A stretch of DNA of 64,000 bases from NCBI GenBank assembly GCA_023382975.1, contig JAHDXO010000006.1, forward strand, positions 142,148 to 206,147. Direction: 5' to 3'. This DNA is from Pirellulaceae bacterium (lineage in GTDB: Bacteria > Planctomycetota > Planctomycetia > Pirellulales > Pirellulaceae). Of the stretch, positions 47,123 to 55,689 are shown piece after piece. The translations under genes and the position numbers were made by a program. The notes beneath the pieces are model-generated. The model had not been told where the DNA came from. It was given only the letters and a program-made list of their open reading frames with translations, and did no database searches. The first letter of the stretch is position 1. The number at the start of each line of letters is the position of its first letter.

Positions 47123-48634
47123 TCACGGAGCATGGGCGGATGGAGTCGCCGGAGGTTGCATCGCGAATGCATCGCCTCCGTCGGCCAAGGACACGCTCTC
47201 CTCCGGGAGTTCTTCCGGAAACGCCGTCTGCACCGCGGGTGCAAGTGAGATCGACGAGTGCATGATCTTGGTTTGGATGTTCAACTTCATGCGGTCGGCG
47301 CGTTCGTAGATGACGCTCAGTAAGTTGCTGTACAACAGCGACGAGTTCTCCTGCGAATAATAGCCGCCGATCACGCTGATCAAGCTCAGCAGGTCGCTGC
47401 AGATCGACAGGTACAGCAGGTTTTCGCGCAACTTCGCTGGGCAGGTCAAGCCCAAGACGTCCTTGTCGCCTTGATGCATGCTGATCAGACTGATCAGTGT
47501 GTTGAGTTCGTGAAAGCGGCGGCGGTAGGTGGTAACCTCCCAGCCCAGCAGAGCAAGGAACGCCAGACCGATGTAGACCAGCACGCTGAGGAACGCTTCC
47601 AGACCTTGCAACACATCGGCGGTGCCTCCCAACGTCGGTTCGTAGCCTCGTTCGACCAGCGAATCCGCGTCGGTGTCCAGCAGGTGCCCTGCCGCCGCCA
47701 GCAGTCGCGGCGTCAAGCCCGGCCGAGCAACCAGATAGGTCGCGACGGAATAGGTGAGCAGCGTCTGTTCGGGAATGGATGGAGTCTGGCTCAGATGGCC
47801 TGCCGGGATTTCGATCGCCTTCAGATAGTCCAAGCCGAAAGCGTGCGCCCCGATGTGGGGCGACGCCAAACGGAAGCCCGCGGCGTCCAGCCGTTCCGCT
47901 GCCTCCAGCGTCTGCCCGTCGGCGATATCCTTGATGAGAAATACCGCGTCGATGTCCGCCGGGATCTCCTCGGTGCGGCCCGACTTGAACCGCCGCCAAT
48001 CGTGGACAAACTCCAGTCGGTCGTCGATCTCCCAGATCCGAGCGAATTCCCGAGCGACACAGTGACTGCCCTGCCCCTCGGCCGAGGTCAGAATTCGTCG
48101 CACGTCCTGCGGATGCTGGACGCCTTGCCGCACAAAATAGAGCACCAGTTCCGGCGAGGGATTCGTGCGTCTTGGCAGATCGCCGGGCACCGGAATTCCT
48201 CCTTGGAGAAACGCCAAATCGGCCTCGTTACTCATCAGCAGCCGCAGGCTTTCCTGCGAACCCTCGGTCAGCACGATTTCGAACTGCATCCGGTCGACTT
48301 GCGTCAGACGCTCGTGCAACTGCGTCGCGTCCTCGACCGGCAGCGCGATGCGCAACTTGGCGACGTGGAAGAAATTCCAATAGATCCAGGCGGCAAACCC
48401 GAGCAGCGCCAACGCCGCAAACGCCGCGGGCAGTCGATGCGGTCCCAAGGGACGGCGCAAGGCTCGGGCCACTCGCTTCGCCTCGTGAGCAGCGTCGGCG
48501 ATGCCCCGAGCCGCCCGGATCAATCCCTGATGATCGGCCAACTCCTGTTGAACCTTTTCCGACAACCGCTCCGCGCGCTCGATGACCGGATCGATCTCCA
48601 GCCGCAACGGTCGGTGAGTCGCCTGAGGCTTCAT
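47123..48634 (-). CDS. TAXI-family TRAP-type solute-binding membrane protein
   Basis: 503 residues from the ATG at 48634 (AAAGGA upstream, spacing long; ATG 48682 is an alternative). A coiled N-terminal region leads to one transmembrane helix (about 68-89, AFAALALLGFAAWIYWNFF). A periplasmic TAXI/NMT1-like substrate-binding domain follows (KLRIALPVEDATQLHERL, EADLAFLQGGIP, SYSVATYLVARPGL). A second helix (about 348-370, VLVYIGLAFLALLGW) and a cytoplasmic roughly 120-residue tail come last. TAXI proteins feed TRAP transporters or act as sensors. No permease is adjacent, so a sensory or scaffold role is plausible. Confidence 0.72.
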   Translation of the reverse strand: MKPQATHRPLRLEIDPVIERAERLSEKVQQELADHQGLIRAARGIADAAHEAKRVARALRRPLGPHRLPAAFAALALLGFAAWIYWNFFHVAKLRIALPVEDATQLHERLTQVDRMQFEIVLTEGSQESLRLLMSNEADLAFLQGGIPVPGDLPRRTNPSPELVLYFVRQGVQHPQDVRRILTSAEGQGSHCVAREFARIWEIDDRLEFVHDWRRFKSGRTEEIPADIDAVFLIKDIADGQTLEAAERLDAAGFRLASPHIGAHAFGLDYLKAIEIPAGHLSQTPSIPEQTLLTYSVATYLVARPGLTPRLLAAAGHLLDTDADSLVERGYEPTLGGTADVLQGLEAFLSVLVYIGLAFLALLGWEVTTYRRRFHELNTLISLISMHQGDKDVLGLTCPAKLRENLLYLSICSDLLSLISVIGGYYSQENSSLLYSNLLSVIYERADRMKLNIQTKIMHSSISLAPAVQTAFPEELPEESVSLADGGDAFAMQPPATPSAHAP

Positions 48635-48997
48635 CGGCAGTTGACCGTCCTTTCCAGAGTTCCGTACAGGGACCGAAGACATCGCAGCGTCGCGGTCCCG
48701 CAGCATTCGATGGCAACCGCCCGATTCTCCCATCGTCCGTCCGACGGTCAAGAGGCCATCGGCCAAGCCGTCGCGAAACTTGGCGAATGCGGGCTCACGA
48801 TCACCTGCGTAGCATCAACAAAGACGCGACGAAATCGGCATCGGTGTTCCCTTTTCGGCCTTGCGTCGAGACAATATCGATTATGGAAACCAGACGTGGC
48901 CAACGCAGCGTGGCTTCCTCCGAGGCCAGTGTTTTCGCCGAGGCGGTTGCGGGCGCGCCGCGGTAACAATGCACCCCTCGCATATCAAGGAAATACG
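48635..48997. other. 363-bp divergent intergenic region
   Basis: Upstream region of the TAXI gene (leftward) and the alginate-lyase-like gene (rightward). No clear promoter pair, hairpin or small gene was recognised. A longer frame of the TAXI gene extends into it to 48766 without supporting start signals. Confidence 0.45.
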
Positions 48998-50170
48998 ATG
49001 ACGCACTTCCAACCCACCTGCTTCGCCGCCGCGGTCTGTCTGTCGGCCGCGCTGACCAACTGGATCGGCGACTGCCGGGCGGACGACGCGCCGTTCGCTC
49101 ATCCCGGCGTCCTGCACAGCCAAGCCGAATTGGACTTTGTGAAAGCCAAGGTCGCTTCGGGCGACGAACCTTGGAAATCCGCCTGGGAAGAACTTCGCGG
49201 CCATTCCTTTTCCAAGCCGAACTGGAAGCCGCGGCCCGCGACGGACGTCGTGCGGGGACCGTACAACAACCCGGACATCGGCGGCACCGACCTGATGCGG
49301 GATGCTGCCGCGGCCTATTCGCACGCGATCCAGTGGTGCGTCACCGCCGAACAGTCGCACGCGGACAAGGCGATCGAGATCCTGAACGCCTATGCGACCA
49401 CGCTCCGGTCCGTCGGCGGCCACGACGCCAAGCTGCTGGTCGGCATGGTTGGCATCCAGTTCGTCAACGCCGCCGAAATCCTCCGCCACACGCAGTCCGG
49501 CTGGAGCGACGTCGATCGGAAGAAGTTCGAGCATCTGCTCAGGAACGTGTTCTACCCGACCATCGAAGACTTCTATCCCACAGCGAACGGCAATTGGGAC
49601 GCCGCCATGATCCAGACGATGATGGCGATGGGCGTGTTTCTGGACGACCGACCGATGTTCCAGCGGGCCGTGGATTACTGCCTGAACGGACAAGGCAACG
49701 GAGCGATCCGCAACTATGTCAACGACTTCGGCGAGTGCCAGGAGAGCGGCCGAGACCAGGCGCACACCCAGATGGGACTCGGATACCTGGGCTGCGCGGC
49801 CGAGATCGCCTGGAAGCAAGGCCTGGATCTGTACGGCGCCTTCGACAACCGGCTTGCGATCGGATTCGAGTACACGGCCAAGTACAACCTGGGCCACGAC
49901 GTGCCCTACGAACCCTACCGCAGCTACGAAGGCCGGTACCATTACCCCGCGATTTCCGACAAGGCGCGGGGCCGTTTCAGCAGCATCTTCGAACGCGTTT
50001 ACCACCACTACCATGACCGCACGGGCCTGGACATGCCGTTCACCCGCCAAGTCGTTGAACGAAATCGCCCCGAGCGCTGGCAGGCACCCTTCGCCTCGTG
50101 GGGCACGCTGATGTTCGCGGGACAACCCGTGCGGCGAGCGGAGAAACCAAGGGGCAGCGGAAACCAATGA
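48998..50170 (+). CDS. Secreted alginate-lyase-like protein (alpha6/alpha6 barrel)
   Basis: 390 residues from the ATG at 48998 (AAGGAA upstream; the frame is open far upstream). The signal peptide covers about residues 1-28. The mature domain is rich in helices and resembles alginate_lyase family proteins (PL5-like/DUF): HPGVLHSQAELDFVKAKVAS, a NGNWDAAMIQTMMAMGVFLD block with Asn-Trp, and the QESGRDQAHTQMGLGYLG block that carries the putative catalytic His. The C-terminal tail is short. Its stop overlaps the start of the decayed sulfatase (ATGA), suggesting that the two were once co-translated. Confidence 0.8.
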   Translation: MTHFQPTCFAAAVCLSAALTNWIGDCRADDAPFAHPGVLHSQAELDFVKAKVASGDEPWKSAWEELRGHSFSKPNWKPRPATDVVRGPYNNPDIGGTDLMRDAAAAYSHAIQWCVTAEQSHADKAIEILNAYATTLRSVGGHDAKLLVGMVGIQFVNAAEILRHTQSGWSDVDRKKFEHLLRNVFYPTIEDFYPTANGNWDAAMIQTMMAMGVFLDDRPMFQRAVDYCLNGQGNGAIRNYVNDFGECQESGRDQAHTQMGLGYLGCAAEIAWKQGLDLYGAFDNRLAIGFEYTAKYNLGHDVPYEPYRSYEGRYHYPAISDKARGRFSSIFERVYHHYHDRTGLDMPFTRQVVERNRPERWQAPFASWGTLMFAGQPVRRAEKPRGSGNQ

Positions 50171-50732
50171 AACTTGCGACGATCTGACCATGTCTGATTG
50201 CGCTGGCCGCACCGGCGATGGCGACCGAACCACGCCCCAACGTGCTCTTCATTCATGCCGACGACTGGGGCTGGGGCGACTTGGCCTGTCACGGCCATCC
50301 GATTATCACGACACCCAACCTGGACCGCCTTGCGAAACAAGGCACCGATTACCACCGGGTCACCGTCTGCAACCCGGTCTGCTCGCCTAGTCGCACGGCG
50401 ATCGTGGCCGGCCAATTCCCTGCCCGCCAAGAAATACACCAGCATTTCGCAGGGCATCAGGAGAAGGTAGCACGCGGGGTGCCCGGCTGGCTAAATCCGC
50501 AGGCAGCCATGCGCCAGGGCTGTTCAAACAGGCCGGTTACGCGACCGGGCACTTTGGCAATTGGCACTTATCCGTCGGGGGGCTGGAAGACGCCCCGCTG
50601 CCAGCGGCCTGCGGTTGCGACGAAGCGGCCGTCTGGACAGGACTAGGTAGGGACGTCTTCGAGAGCTCAACGGTCGCCGACAAGATCGGCACCGCGCACG
50701 CCGCCGCCAGCTACCTGACGGCCGCGAACTGA
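50167..50732 (+). pseudogene. Decayed, truncated sulfatase
   Basis: The original ATG at 50167 overlaps the alginate-lyase stop (ATGA). The signal peptide reads MKLATI, a TGA at 50185-50187, then PCLIALAAPAMA, so codon 7 is nonsense. The frame resumes with the sulfatase N-terminus (RPNVLFIHADDWGWGD) including the formylglycine motif CSPSR in NPVCSPSRTAI. A frameshift near 50510-50522 moves the reading to LFKQAGYATGHFGNWHL and DEAAVWTGLG. A stop at 50730-50732 ends the copy after about one third of a normal sulfatase. Broken three ways, it is not expected to work. Confidence 0.85.
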
Positions 50733-50734
50733 CG

Positions 50735-50827
50735 CTGGTAGAATACCGCACCGTCCTGTATCTTGCCTCGGACGACTCGTCGCACATTTCGGGCACCGAG
50801 ATCGTCTTGAATCGAGGCCACTGCTGA
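50735..50827 (+). pseudogene. SDR-family C-terminal fragment
   Basis: A 30-residue piece, EYRTVLYLASDDSSHISGTE then IVLNRGHC, matches the end of short-chain dehydrogenases (YLASDDSSFVTG-type strand and final beta hairpin). It begins three bases after the sulfatase remnant in a third frame and has no N-terminal SDR part. Probably a deletion junction. Confidence 0.6.
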
Positions 50828-50876
50828 ACCCGGTCTTCCCGGTCGAAACGCAATGAAGCAGGCCGTTGCATCTTGG

Positions 50877-51575
50877 TTACGGGTGTCGGGACGGCAGGTG
50901 CGAGCCGACAAATGCCGCCACGGCTTTGCCCACCAGCTCGGTTGCTTGTGGCTGGAGATGCACGCCATCGCTGCCGATCAGTTGCTCCACGCGATCCGGC
51001 GAGGCGGGAGTTGCCAGAGCGGAATGCAGATCGTTGATCGGAACGGCCAAGTCCTGCATGACTTTCTTGGCGATCATGTTGTACTGGCGAACGCTCGCGT
51101 CGAGCAGTTCGTAATCCCGGTCGCGCCGGTGCCGAGCGGCTCGATCATCGAGAATCGGCGTCGTTGTGGCGAACAGCACCATGGCCCCAGTCTCCTTGCG
51201 GATTCGTGCAACGATCTCCCGCAGATTTGCCTCGTACTGCTCGGGCGACACCTGAAACGCGCCGGTGGACTTGAACTTCTTCGTATCATGGATTCCGCAG
51301 TTGAAATGAACGACGGTCGGCTTTTCTTTGACAACCCACTGCTCCAAATGCTTGAGCACGTTGCTGCTGTCGCCTCCGTTCGCTGCCGCACTGATGACGA
51401 TGGCCCGACCGGCGAGATGTCTGGCAACGGATGGTGCGTAGCTCAATTGGATCGAGTCACCGACCAATACGACCCGCGGAGAATCCGGTCGTGCCGTTTC
51501 GTCATCTGCATGAATTCCAGAGGCGATCGCGGCGGCGAAGCCAGAAAGCAGCATGACGCGGGACAATGCGATCAT
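50877..51575 (-). CDS. Secreted SGNH/GDSL-family hydrolase
   Basis: 232 residues with a signal peptide (MIALSRVMLLSGFAAAIASG) and GGAGG upstream of the ATG at 51575. SGNH blocks: block I is VVLVGDSIQLSY (GDS catalytic Ser), block II is AAANGGDSSN (Gly), block III is VHFNCGIHD (Asn), and block V is GSDGVHLQ (catalytic Asp/His). All four consensus residues are present, so it should be active as an esterase, likely deacetylating a sugar. It is convergent with the decayed sulfatase/SDR segment. Confidence 0.88.
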   Translation of the reverse strand: MIALSRVMLLSGFAAAIASGIHADDETARPDSPRVVLVGDSIQLSYAPSVARHLAGRAIVISAAANGGDSSNVLKHLEQWVVKEKPTVVHFNCGIHDTKKFKSTGAFQVSPEQYEANLREIVARIRKETGAMVLFATTTPILDDRAARHRRDRDYELLDASVRQYNMIAKKVMQDLAVPINDLHSALATPASPDRVEQLIGSDGVHLQPQATELVGKAVAAFVGSHLPSRHP

Positions 51576-51710
51576 CGGGAAACCTCCGAGGTGTCAGTCG
51601 TGGTGACGGTCGATCCACTCGCGGTAGCTTCGACGTCCATGAATCACAAACACGTTGTTTGCGGGCTTCGAACACCTGGCCAGGATTGAAGTGAAAGGGC
51701 GCAGGACCAC

Positions 51711-51748
51711 GAAAAAACCCGCTGTAAGTGACTGACTCACAACGGGTT
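51711..51748 (-). terminator. Terminator after tRNA-Val
   Basis: On the minus strand AACCCG ... CGGGTT (51748-51743 / 51721-51716) forms a hairpin followed by a run of T (TTTTTT at 51717-51712). It is 7 bases downstream of the tRNA-Val 3' end, which fits an intrinsic terminator. Confidence 0.75.
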
Positions 51749-51754
51749 AAGCAG

Positions 51755-51828
51755 TGGGCGGTATTGGGCTCGAACCAACGACCTCCACGATGTCAACGTG
51801 GCGCTCTAGCCAACTGAGCTAACCGCCC
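51755..51828 (-). tRNA. tRNA-Val (GAC)
   Basis: A 74-nt tRNA on the minus strand. The acceptor GGGCGGT (51828-51822) pairs with ACCGCCC (51762-51756); the discriminator is A. The anticodon arm CCACG-TTGACAT-CGTGG gives GAC at 51794-51792. The T-arm contains GGTTCGAGCCC. CCA is not encoded. Confidence 0.97.
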
Positions 51829-51999
51829 GAATGGGGCGCGTCTGAGATTCCGATGAATTCAAACGTCAGGCGACATTGTTGGCGATGCGTCCCCCAGGCG
51901 TCAAGACGGGGACGGAAAAAGTTCTCGCAGCCCCCTCGCTAAGGCTGAACTTGCGAATTGGCAAGACGCGATCGCAGATGCAGTTATTTCAGGTGGCTC

Positions 52000-52695
52000 C
52001 TATGTGTCTTCTTGCTCGTCAATGCCATACCGACGCCAACTCCTGGGACAAGGGGCTTGGATCACCAGCGGTTCCTTGCGCACGGGATGCTGCAGCGTCA
52101 GTCGTCGCGCATGCAACGCGATGCCATCGGGGAAATTTGTGGTGGCGCCGTATTTCGCATCTCCCAGGATAGGATGGCCGCGGTCAGCCAATTGCACTCG
52201 GATCTGGTGCTTCCGGCCGGTTTCGAGGGTGATCTCCAACAGCGTCCCGCTTACCAGCTTGGCCAGCGTCCGATAGCACAATCGAGCTTGTCGGGCCTGC
52301 GGATGCGATTGCCGCGTGACGAACATCCGCTGTCGGCGCTCGTCCTTCATGATCCAATCGACGCACTCGGCCTGTGCGGGTTCAGGGCATCCCTCGACGG
52401 CGGCCCAATAGATCTTTTCGACCGTCCCCAGGCGAAATTGCTCGGCCAGGCGCGCAGCCGCCTTCGAAGTCCGAGCAAGAACCAGGACCCCCGTGGCGGA
52501 AGCGTCCAGCCGACTGACGACTCCCAAGTAGACGTTGCCGGGCTTGTCGAACTTCTGCTTGAGGTATCCACGCGCCAGATCCAACACACTCGTCTGGCCT
52601 GGAGCCGCGCCCTGAGTCGCCAGTCCGGCCGGTTTCGAAACGACCAGTAGGTGGTTGTCTTCGTACAAAATCGGCAGCGTTGGCAGAGTGGGCAA
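52000..52695 (-). CDS. RluA-family pseudouridine synthase
   Basis: 231 residues from a TTG at 52695, the only suitable start seen. Landmarks of RluA enzymes are the leading strand ILYEDNHLLVVSKPAGL, the catalytic Asp motif VSRLDASATGVLVLAR, and the later GRKHQIRVQLADRGHPI block. There is no N-terminal S4 domain, which places it with the RluA/RluC-like short forms acting on rRNA or tRNA uridines. The exact target cannot be called. It is divergent from the maf gene with a 205-bp spacer. Confidence 0.9.
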   Translation of the reverse strand: MPTLPTLPILYEDNHLLVVSKPAGLATQGAAPGQTSVLDLARGYLKQKFDKPGNVYLGVVSRLDASATGVLVLARTSKAAARLAEQFRLGTVEKIYWAAVEGCPEPAQAECVDWIMKDERRQRMFVTRQSHPQARQARLCYRTLAKLVSGTLLEITLETGRKHQIRVQLADRGHPILGDAKYGATTNFPDGIALHARRLTLQHPVRKEPLVIQAPCPRSWRRYGIDEQEDT

Positions 52696-52900
52696 GGTGT
52701 GAGTTTCCGGAGATGCAATTGGTCGGACAAAACGGCAAGCTGTTGACGATGGCTCAATTAGACTCGATGATCATTCTGCCACGATCGATTTGCCAGATCA
52801 ATTCCGGCTGGATTGACAGATGGATGGGGCTGTTTGAAATCCGCTCGCTCCTGACTTCTACCGATCGACCTTCGCAACATTCACCACCAACTGACCGACC

Positions 52901-53629
52901 ATGCCGACCGTCCTCAAGAGAAAGCCCGAGTTGATTTTGGCCAGCCGCTCACCGCGACGGCGGGAACTGTTGGCCGAGTATGGCTATACGTTTCGCGTCG
53001 TTCCGCCCTGCGATTCGGCGGAAAGCGACGAGCCGCTCGAGTCGTGGCGCGGGGTATTCATCGATCGTTCGGATAGCGTCTATTTTCACGGTGCCTGGTC
53101 GCTACCCAACCCGTTTCGTCACGACGATGATGGCGATAGAGAAACGCCGGCGCAGTTGGTGGCGCGACTGGCCTGGCAGAAGGCTGCCGATGTGGCGGAG
53201 CGTTGCGAGTCGGGCTTGATTGTGGGCTGCGACACGGTGGCGGTATGTGTTGGACAGATCCTAGGAAAACCTCTCGATCTGCCGCATGCTGGCCAAATGC
53301 TGACACTGATCCGAGGTCGTGAGCACCGCGTGTTGAGTGGCCTGTGCATCTGGGACGTCTCTTCCGACCGATACAGGATCGGCGTCGCTGCGACACGGTT
53401 GTTCATGCAGAACATCTCGGACGGTCAGCTTCAAGATTATCTGAACAGCGGCGACTGGCAAGGCAAAGCCGGCGCGTTCGGCTATCAAGACGGCCACAAT
53501 TGGCTGCGAATTCTGGAGGGCAGCGAATCGAACGTGGTTGGATTACCCATGGAACTTCTGGCTGAAATGCTCGGCCTCGCACTAATCAGCGTTACTGCCA
53601 CGGCTGAATCACCTCGCTGTGACGGATGA
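52901..53629 (+). CDS. maf: Maf-family nucleotide pyrophosphatase
   Basis: 242 residues, close to the family length plus a small insertion. Motif LILASRSPRRRELL is the Maf signature, and the catalytic GLIVGCDTVAV with Asp and the closing SEGSESNVVGLPMELL-like block (ILEGSESNVVGLPME) are all present. Maf proteins hydrolyse non-canonical nucleoside triphosphates. An insertion of about 35 residues after the first strand (residues 36-75) is unusual. Its 3' end overlaps the convergent Nudix-like gene by 38 bp. Confidence 0.9.
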   Translation: MPTVLKRKPELILASRSPRRRELLAEYGYTFRVVPPCDSAESDEPLESWRGVFIDRSDSVYFHGAWSLPNPFRHDDDGDRETPAQLVARLAWQKAADVAERCESGLIVGCDTVAVCVGQILGKPLDLPHAGQMLTLIRGREHRVLSGLCIWDVSSDRYRIGVAATRLFMQNISDGQLQDYLNSGDWQGKAGAFGYQDGHNWLRILEGSESNVVGLPMELLAEMLGLALISVTATAESPRCDG

Positions 53630-54047
53630 GAAATCGCAGGTTCGGGTTGATAGGCCGCGCATCGGGCGCGTGTCCGGCATAAATCTGTTCGGCCGTCAAC
53701 CAGCAGTTCGCGCGGTCGGCATCCACACGTTGCCATGCCGACTTCCGGTACAGATCGACGACATAGAAGGCCACCACGATGTGGGTCTCGTGGGCATCGC
53801 CCGGCAGCGCATCGAAGAAGTCCAGGTTGATCCGGGCCATGTTCGAAACCAAATAGTCCCGCTCGCGTTCGAGGTCCAATACCCAGCCGACCTCGCGGTC
53901 GATGCACTCGCGGAACGATTCGTCTCCGAGAGGCTCGCCCATGATGAAGTCGTACCAGCGTCCGCGGTCCTGCCAGCGGGCGAGCCAAGTGGTCCGGCGT
54001 TCGGCCGGTTTGCGGATGAGCGCGATGGAACGACAGAATTGTTGCAT
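53592..54047 (-). CDS. Nudix-like protein with degenerate Nudix box
   Basis: 151 residues beginning with a typical Nudix strand (CRSIALIRKPAERRTTWLAR). The Nudix box spacing is kept (G-x5-E-x7-REV; GEPLGDESFRECIDREVGW), but the metal-binding Glu pair normally following REU-x is replaced by Trp-Val. The rest has an HIVVAFYVVDLYR strand. If the box is truly lost, catalysis is unlikely. It may bind nucleotides or act as a regulator. It is convergent with maf and overlaps its end by 38 bp. Confidence 0.6.
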   Translation of the reverse strand: MQQFCRSIALIRKPAERRTTWLARWQDRGRWYDFIMGEPLGDESFRECIDREVGWVLDLERERDYLVSNMARINLDFFDALPGDAHETHIVVAFYVVDLYRKSAWQRVDADRANCWLTAEQIYAGHAPDARPINPNLRFLIRHSEVIQPWQ

Positions 54048-54258
54048 GGTGGCGATACTCGATCAATACGCCGCGAAGTGACAGGCCACTGCCAAACTCT
54101 ACACCCGCCGGACATCCCCATTGGTAGCGGGACGTCTGGTGAAGGAATGGAGCGAATCGAGTAACCAGTCTGGCAGCGCGCCCTCTTGGTCGCAAGGCAA
54201 CCTCTGGATACCATTCACAATAGCGGTGAACTCGGTCAACAACTCGCAGGCTGCTCCG

Positions 54259-54855
54259 ATGAATGTTGTCGGTCCCGATCTCTCGTGGGCAATGGTGGTG
54301 ATAGCACTCGCCGTGGTTGTCGTCGTGCTGTTGTTGGCAATTTTCATTTTCTTGATCGTGACGGCACGCCGACGCCAGAGATTGCCGTCGTCGTCGATCG
54401 ATCTGACGATCGACGTTACTCAATTGCCCGCAGGCGGACCTCCGAGCGATGGCCCGACGCTTGAATTCTACGGCATGCCGGTGCGTTTGGCGGTGGTCGT
54501 TCTTGCTCCTGCTGGCCGCAACGCTCATTTGCCACCGGAGAACAAGTTGACAGGGGTACTCGACGATCTGGCGCCCGGCTTGTCGTCGGTTGTTCTATCT
54601 CACCGTCCCATATTGCGGGTATGGCCAACTCAACTGAGTACCCAGGGCTTCGTCCATGCGTTTTTTAATCACCTTCAACTCCCCGGCGATCGTGGAAAGG
54701 GAACCCCCTGGTGCTGTGCTGCTGGGCGTTTCGATGCGGGCGACCAACAACTGCTGGTCGGTATCTTGTGCGCGGCGAACAAGCCGAATTCGCTGAGCCA
54801 AGTGACGGTCGGCAACGTCGGGCAGTGGATGGAGGTTCTTCGGGTCCGGTCATGA
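54259..54855 (+). CDS. Conserved-looking membrane protein, function unknown
   Basis: 198 residues from the ATG at 54259; the frame is open from 54121 but without supporting signals. It has a single long N-terminal transmembrane helix (WAMVVIALAVVVVVLLLAIF), a basic cytoplasmic border (ARRRQR), then a soluble region with VTQLPAGGPP, several LAVVVLAPAG strands and LPPENKLTGVLDDL. No family was recognised. It could be a membrane-anchored regulatory or scaffold protein. Confidence 0.6.
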   Translation: MNVVGPDLSWAMVVIALAVVVVVLLLAIFIFLIVTARRRQRLPSSSIDLTIDVTQLPAGGPPSDGPTLEFYGMPVRLAVVVLAPAGRNAHLPPENKLTGVLDDLAPGLSSVVLSHRPILRVWPTQLSTQGFVHAFFNHLQLPGDRGKGTPWCCAAGRFDAGDQQLLVGILCAANKPNSLSQVTVGNVGQWMEVLRVRS

Positions 54856-55147
54856 GGCGTTTTCTCCCTCGACCGAATGTGCTCTCTTGTCGCGGTCTAT
54901 TGGGCATTTCTCTCGTTTCGACCCCGCTGCTCAACCGATACTAAGGTTGACTGCTGTGAGGCTGCCAAAATTCAGGAAATGGACAGGCCCCTGCCCGTTG
55001 ATGTTACCCAAGGACGCCAGGCCAAGAGGTCGGGACCCATTACCCGGCGTTCAGCAACCTCCCCGTACCGGTGGTTCAAGGCCGTGCGATCCGCAAACTA
55101 GGCCTTGACCATTTGAGGCACAGCACGTAGCCTAATGCGAACAATCT

Positions 55148-55219
55148 TGGCCCGTGGTGTAATTGGCAACACACCTGACTCTGGATCAGGCATTCTAGGT
55201 TCAAGTCCTAGCGGGCCAG
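55148..55219 (+). tRNA. tRNA-Gln (CTG)
   Basis: 72 nt. The acceptor TGGCCCG (55148-55154) pairs with CGGGCCA (55212-55218); the discriminator is G. The anticodon arm CCTGA-CTCTGGA-TCAGG places CTG at 55181-55183. The T-arm has GGTTCAAGTCC. CCA is not encoded. It marks the start of the accessory region. Confidence 0.96.
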
Positions 55220-55263
55220 CTTAGTTTTTCGGTCAACACGGCCTCTATAAACCCAATATTCAC

Positions 55264-55298
55264 AAGGACTTGTGTCAATCCGACGCGAGTCCTTTTTT
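55264..55298 (+). terminator. Intrinsic terminator downstream of tRNA-Gln
   Basis: The stem AAGGACT ... AGTCCTT with extended inner pairing is followed by TTTTTTG. It is located 45 bases after tRNA-Gln and is a clear Rho-independent terminator. Confidence 0.75.
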
Positions 55299-55314
55299 GT
55301 TGGCCGGATGAAAA

Positions 55315-55336
55315 GTAGTGGCAGAGTAGTGGCAGA
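55315..55336 (+). repeat. Tandem 11-bp direct repeat
   Basis: GTAGTGGCAGA repeated twice without a gap, about 100 bp after tRNA-Gln. The sequence could be part of an attachment site or recombination arm, but no second copy was found in the window. Confidence 0.55.
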
Positions 55337-55435
55337 ATTGCAGTTACAGGGGGGTTAGAGGGGGACGCTAGGTCGAGAATGGTGACCTGTGGGATACGGT
55401 TCAAACGTGGTATTGTCACTTCAACCTCACTGATT

Positions 55436-55624
55436 ATGCAGAATTCTATCAAAGCGAAATTGGCGGACGAGGCGATCGTCGCAATGATGGCCGAACTGAC
55501 CACATGGCTGTCGGGGCTTTCTGAAGAGGAGCGACGGCAGATTCTGGACGAGTACGCGCCGTTAATGGCAACGCTGCATTGGAAACACTCGGAAGCGTTG
55601 GCGGAGGGAGTAGCCGAAAGCTGA
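55436..55624 (+). CDS. Small hypothetical protein
   Basis: 62 residues from the ATG at 55436 (a longer frame opens at 55379). Composition is normal and helical, with SIKAKLADEAIVAMMAEL and WLSGLSEEERRQILDEYAPL. It has no known motif and no convincing Shine-Dalgarno. It lies in the accessory segment after tRNA-Gln and could be a short regulator. Confidence 0.35.
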   Translation: MQNSIKAKLADEAIVAMMAELTTWLSGLSEEERRQILDEYAPLMATLHWKHSEALAEGVAES

Positions 55625-55689
55625 GACTCCGGCAACCAGCGGGAGATTCCGGATGGAGGCATCCGGATTGGAAGCAAGTGAGACAGCGG

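Noticed and set aside
55201..55677. Minus-strand open frame overlapping tRNA-Gln and the small hypothetical gene
   Set aside because: Its end lies inside tRNA-Gln and it has no coding features; treated as a shadow.
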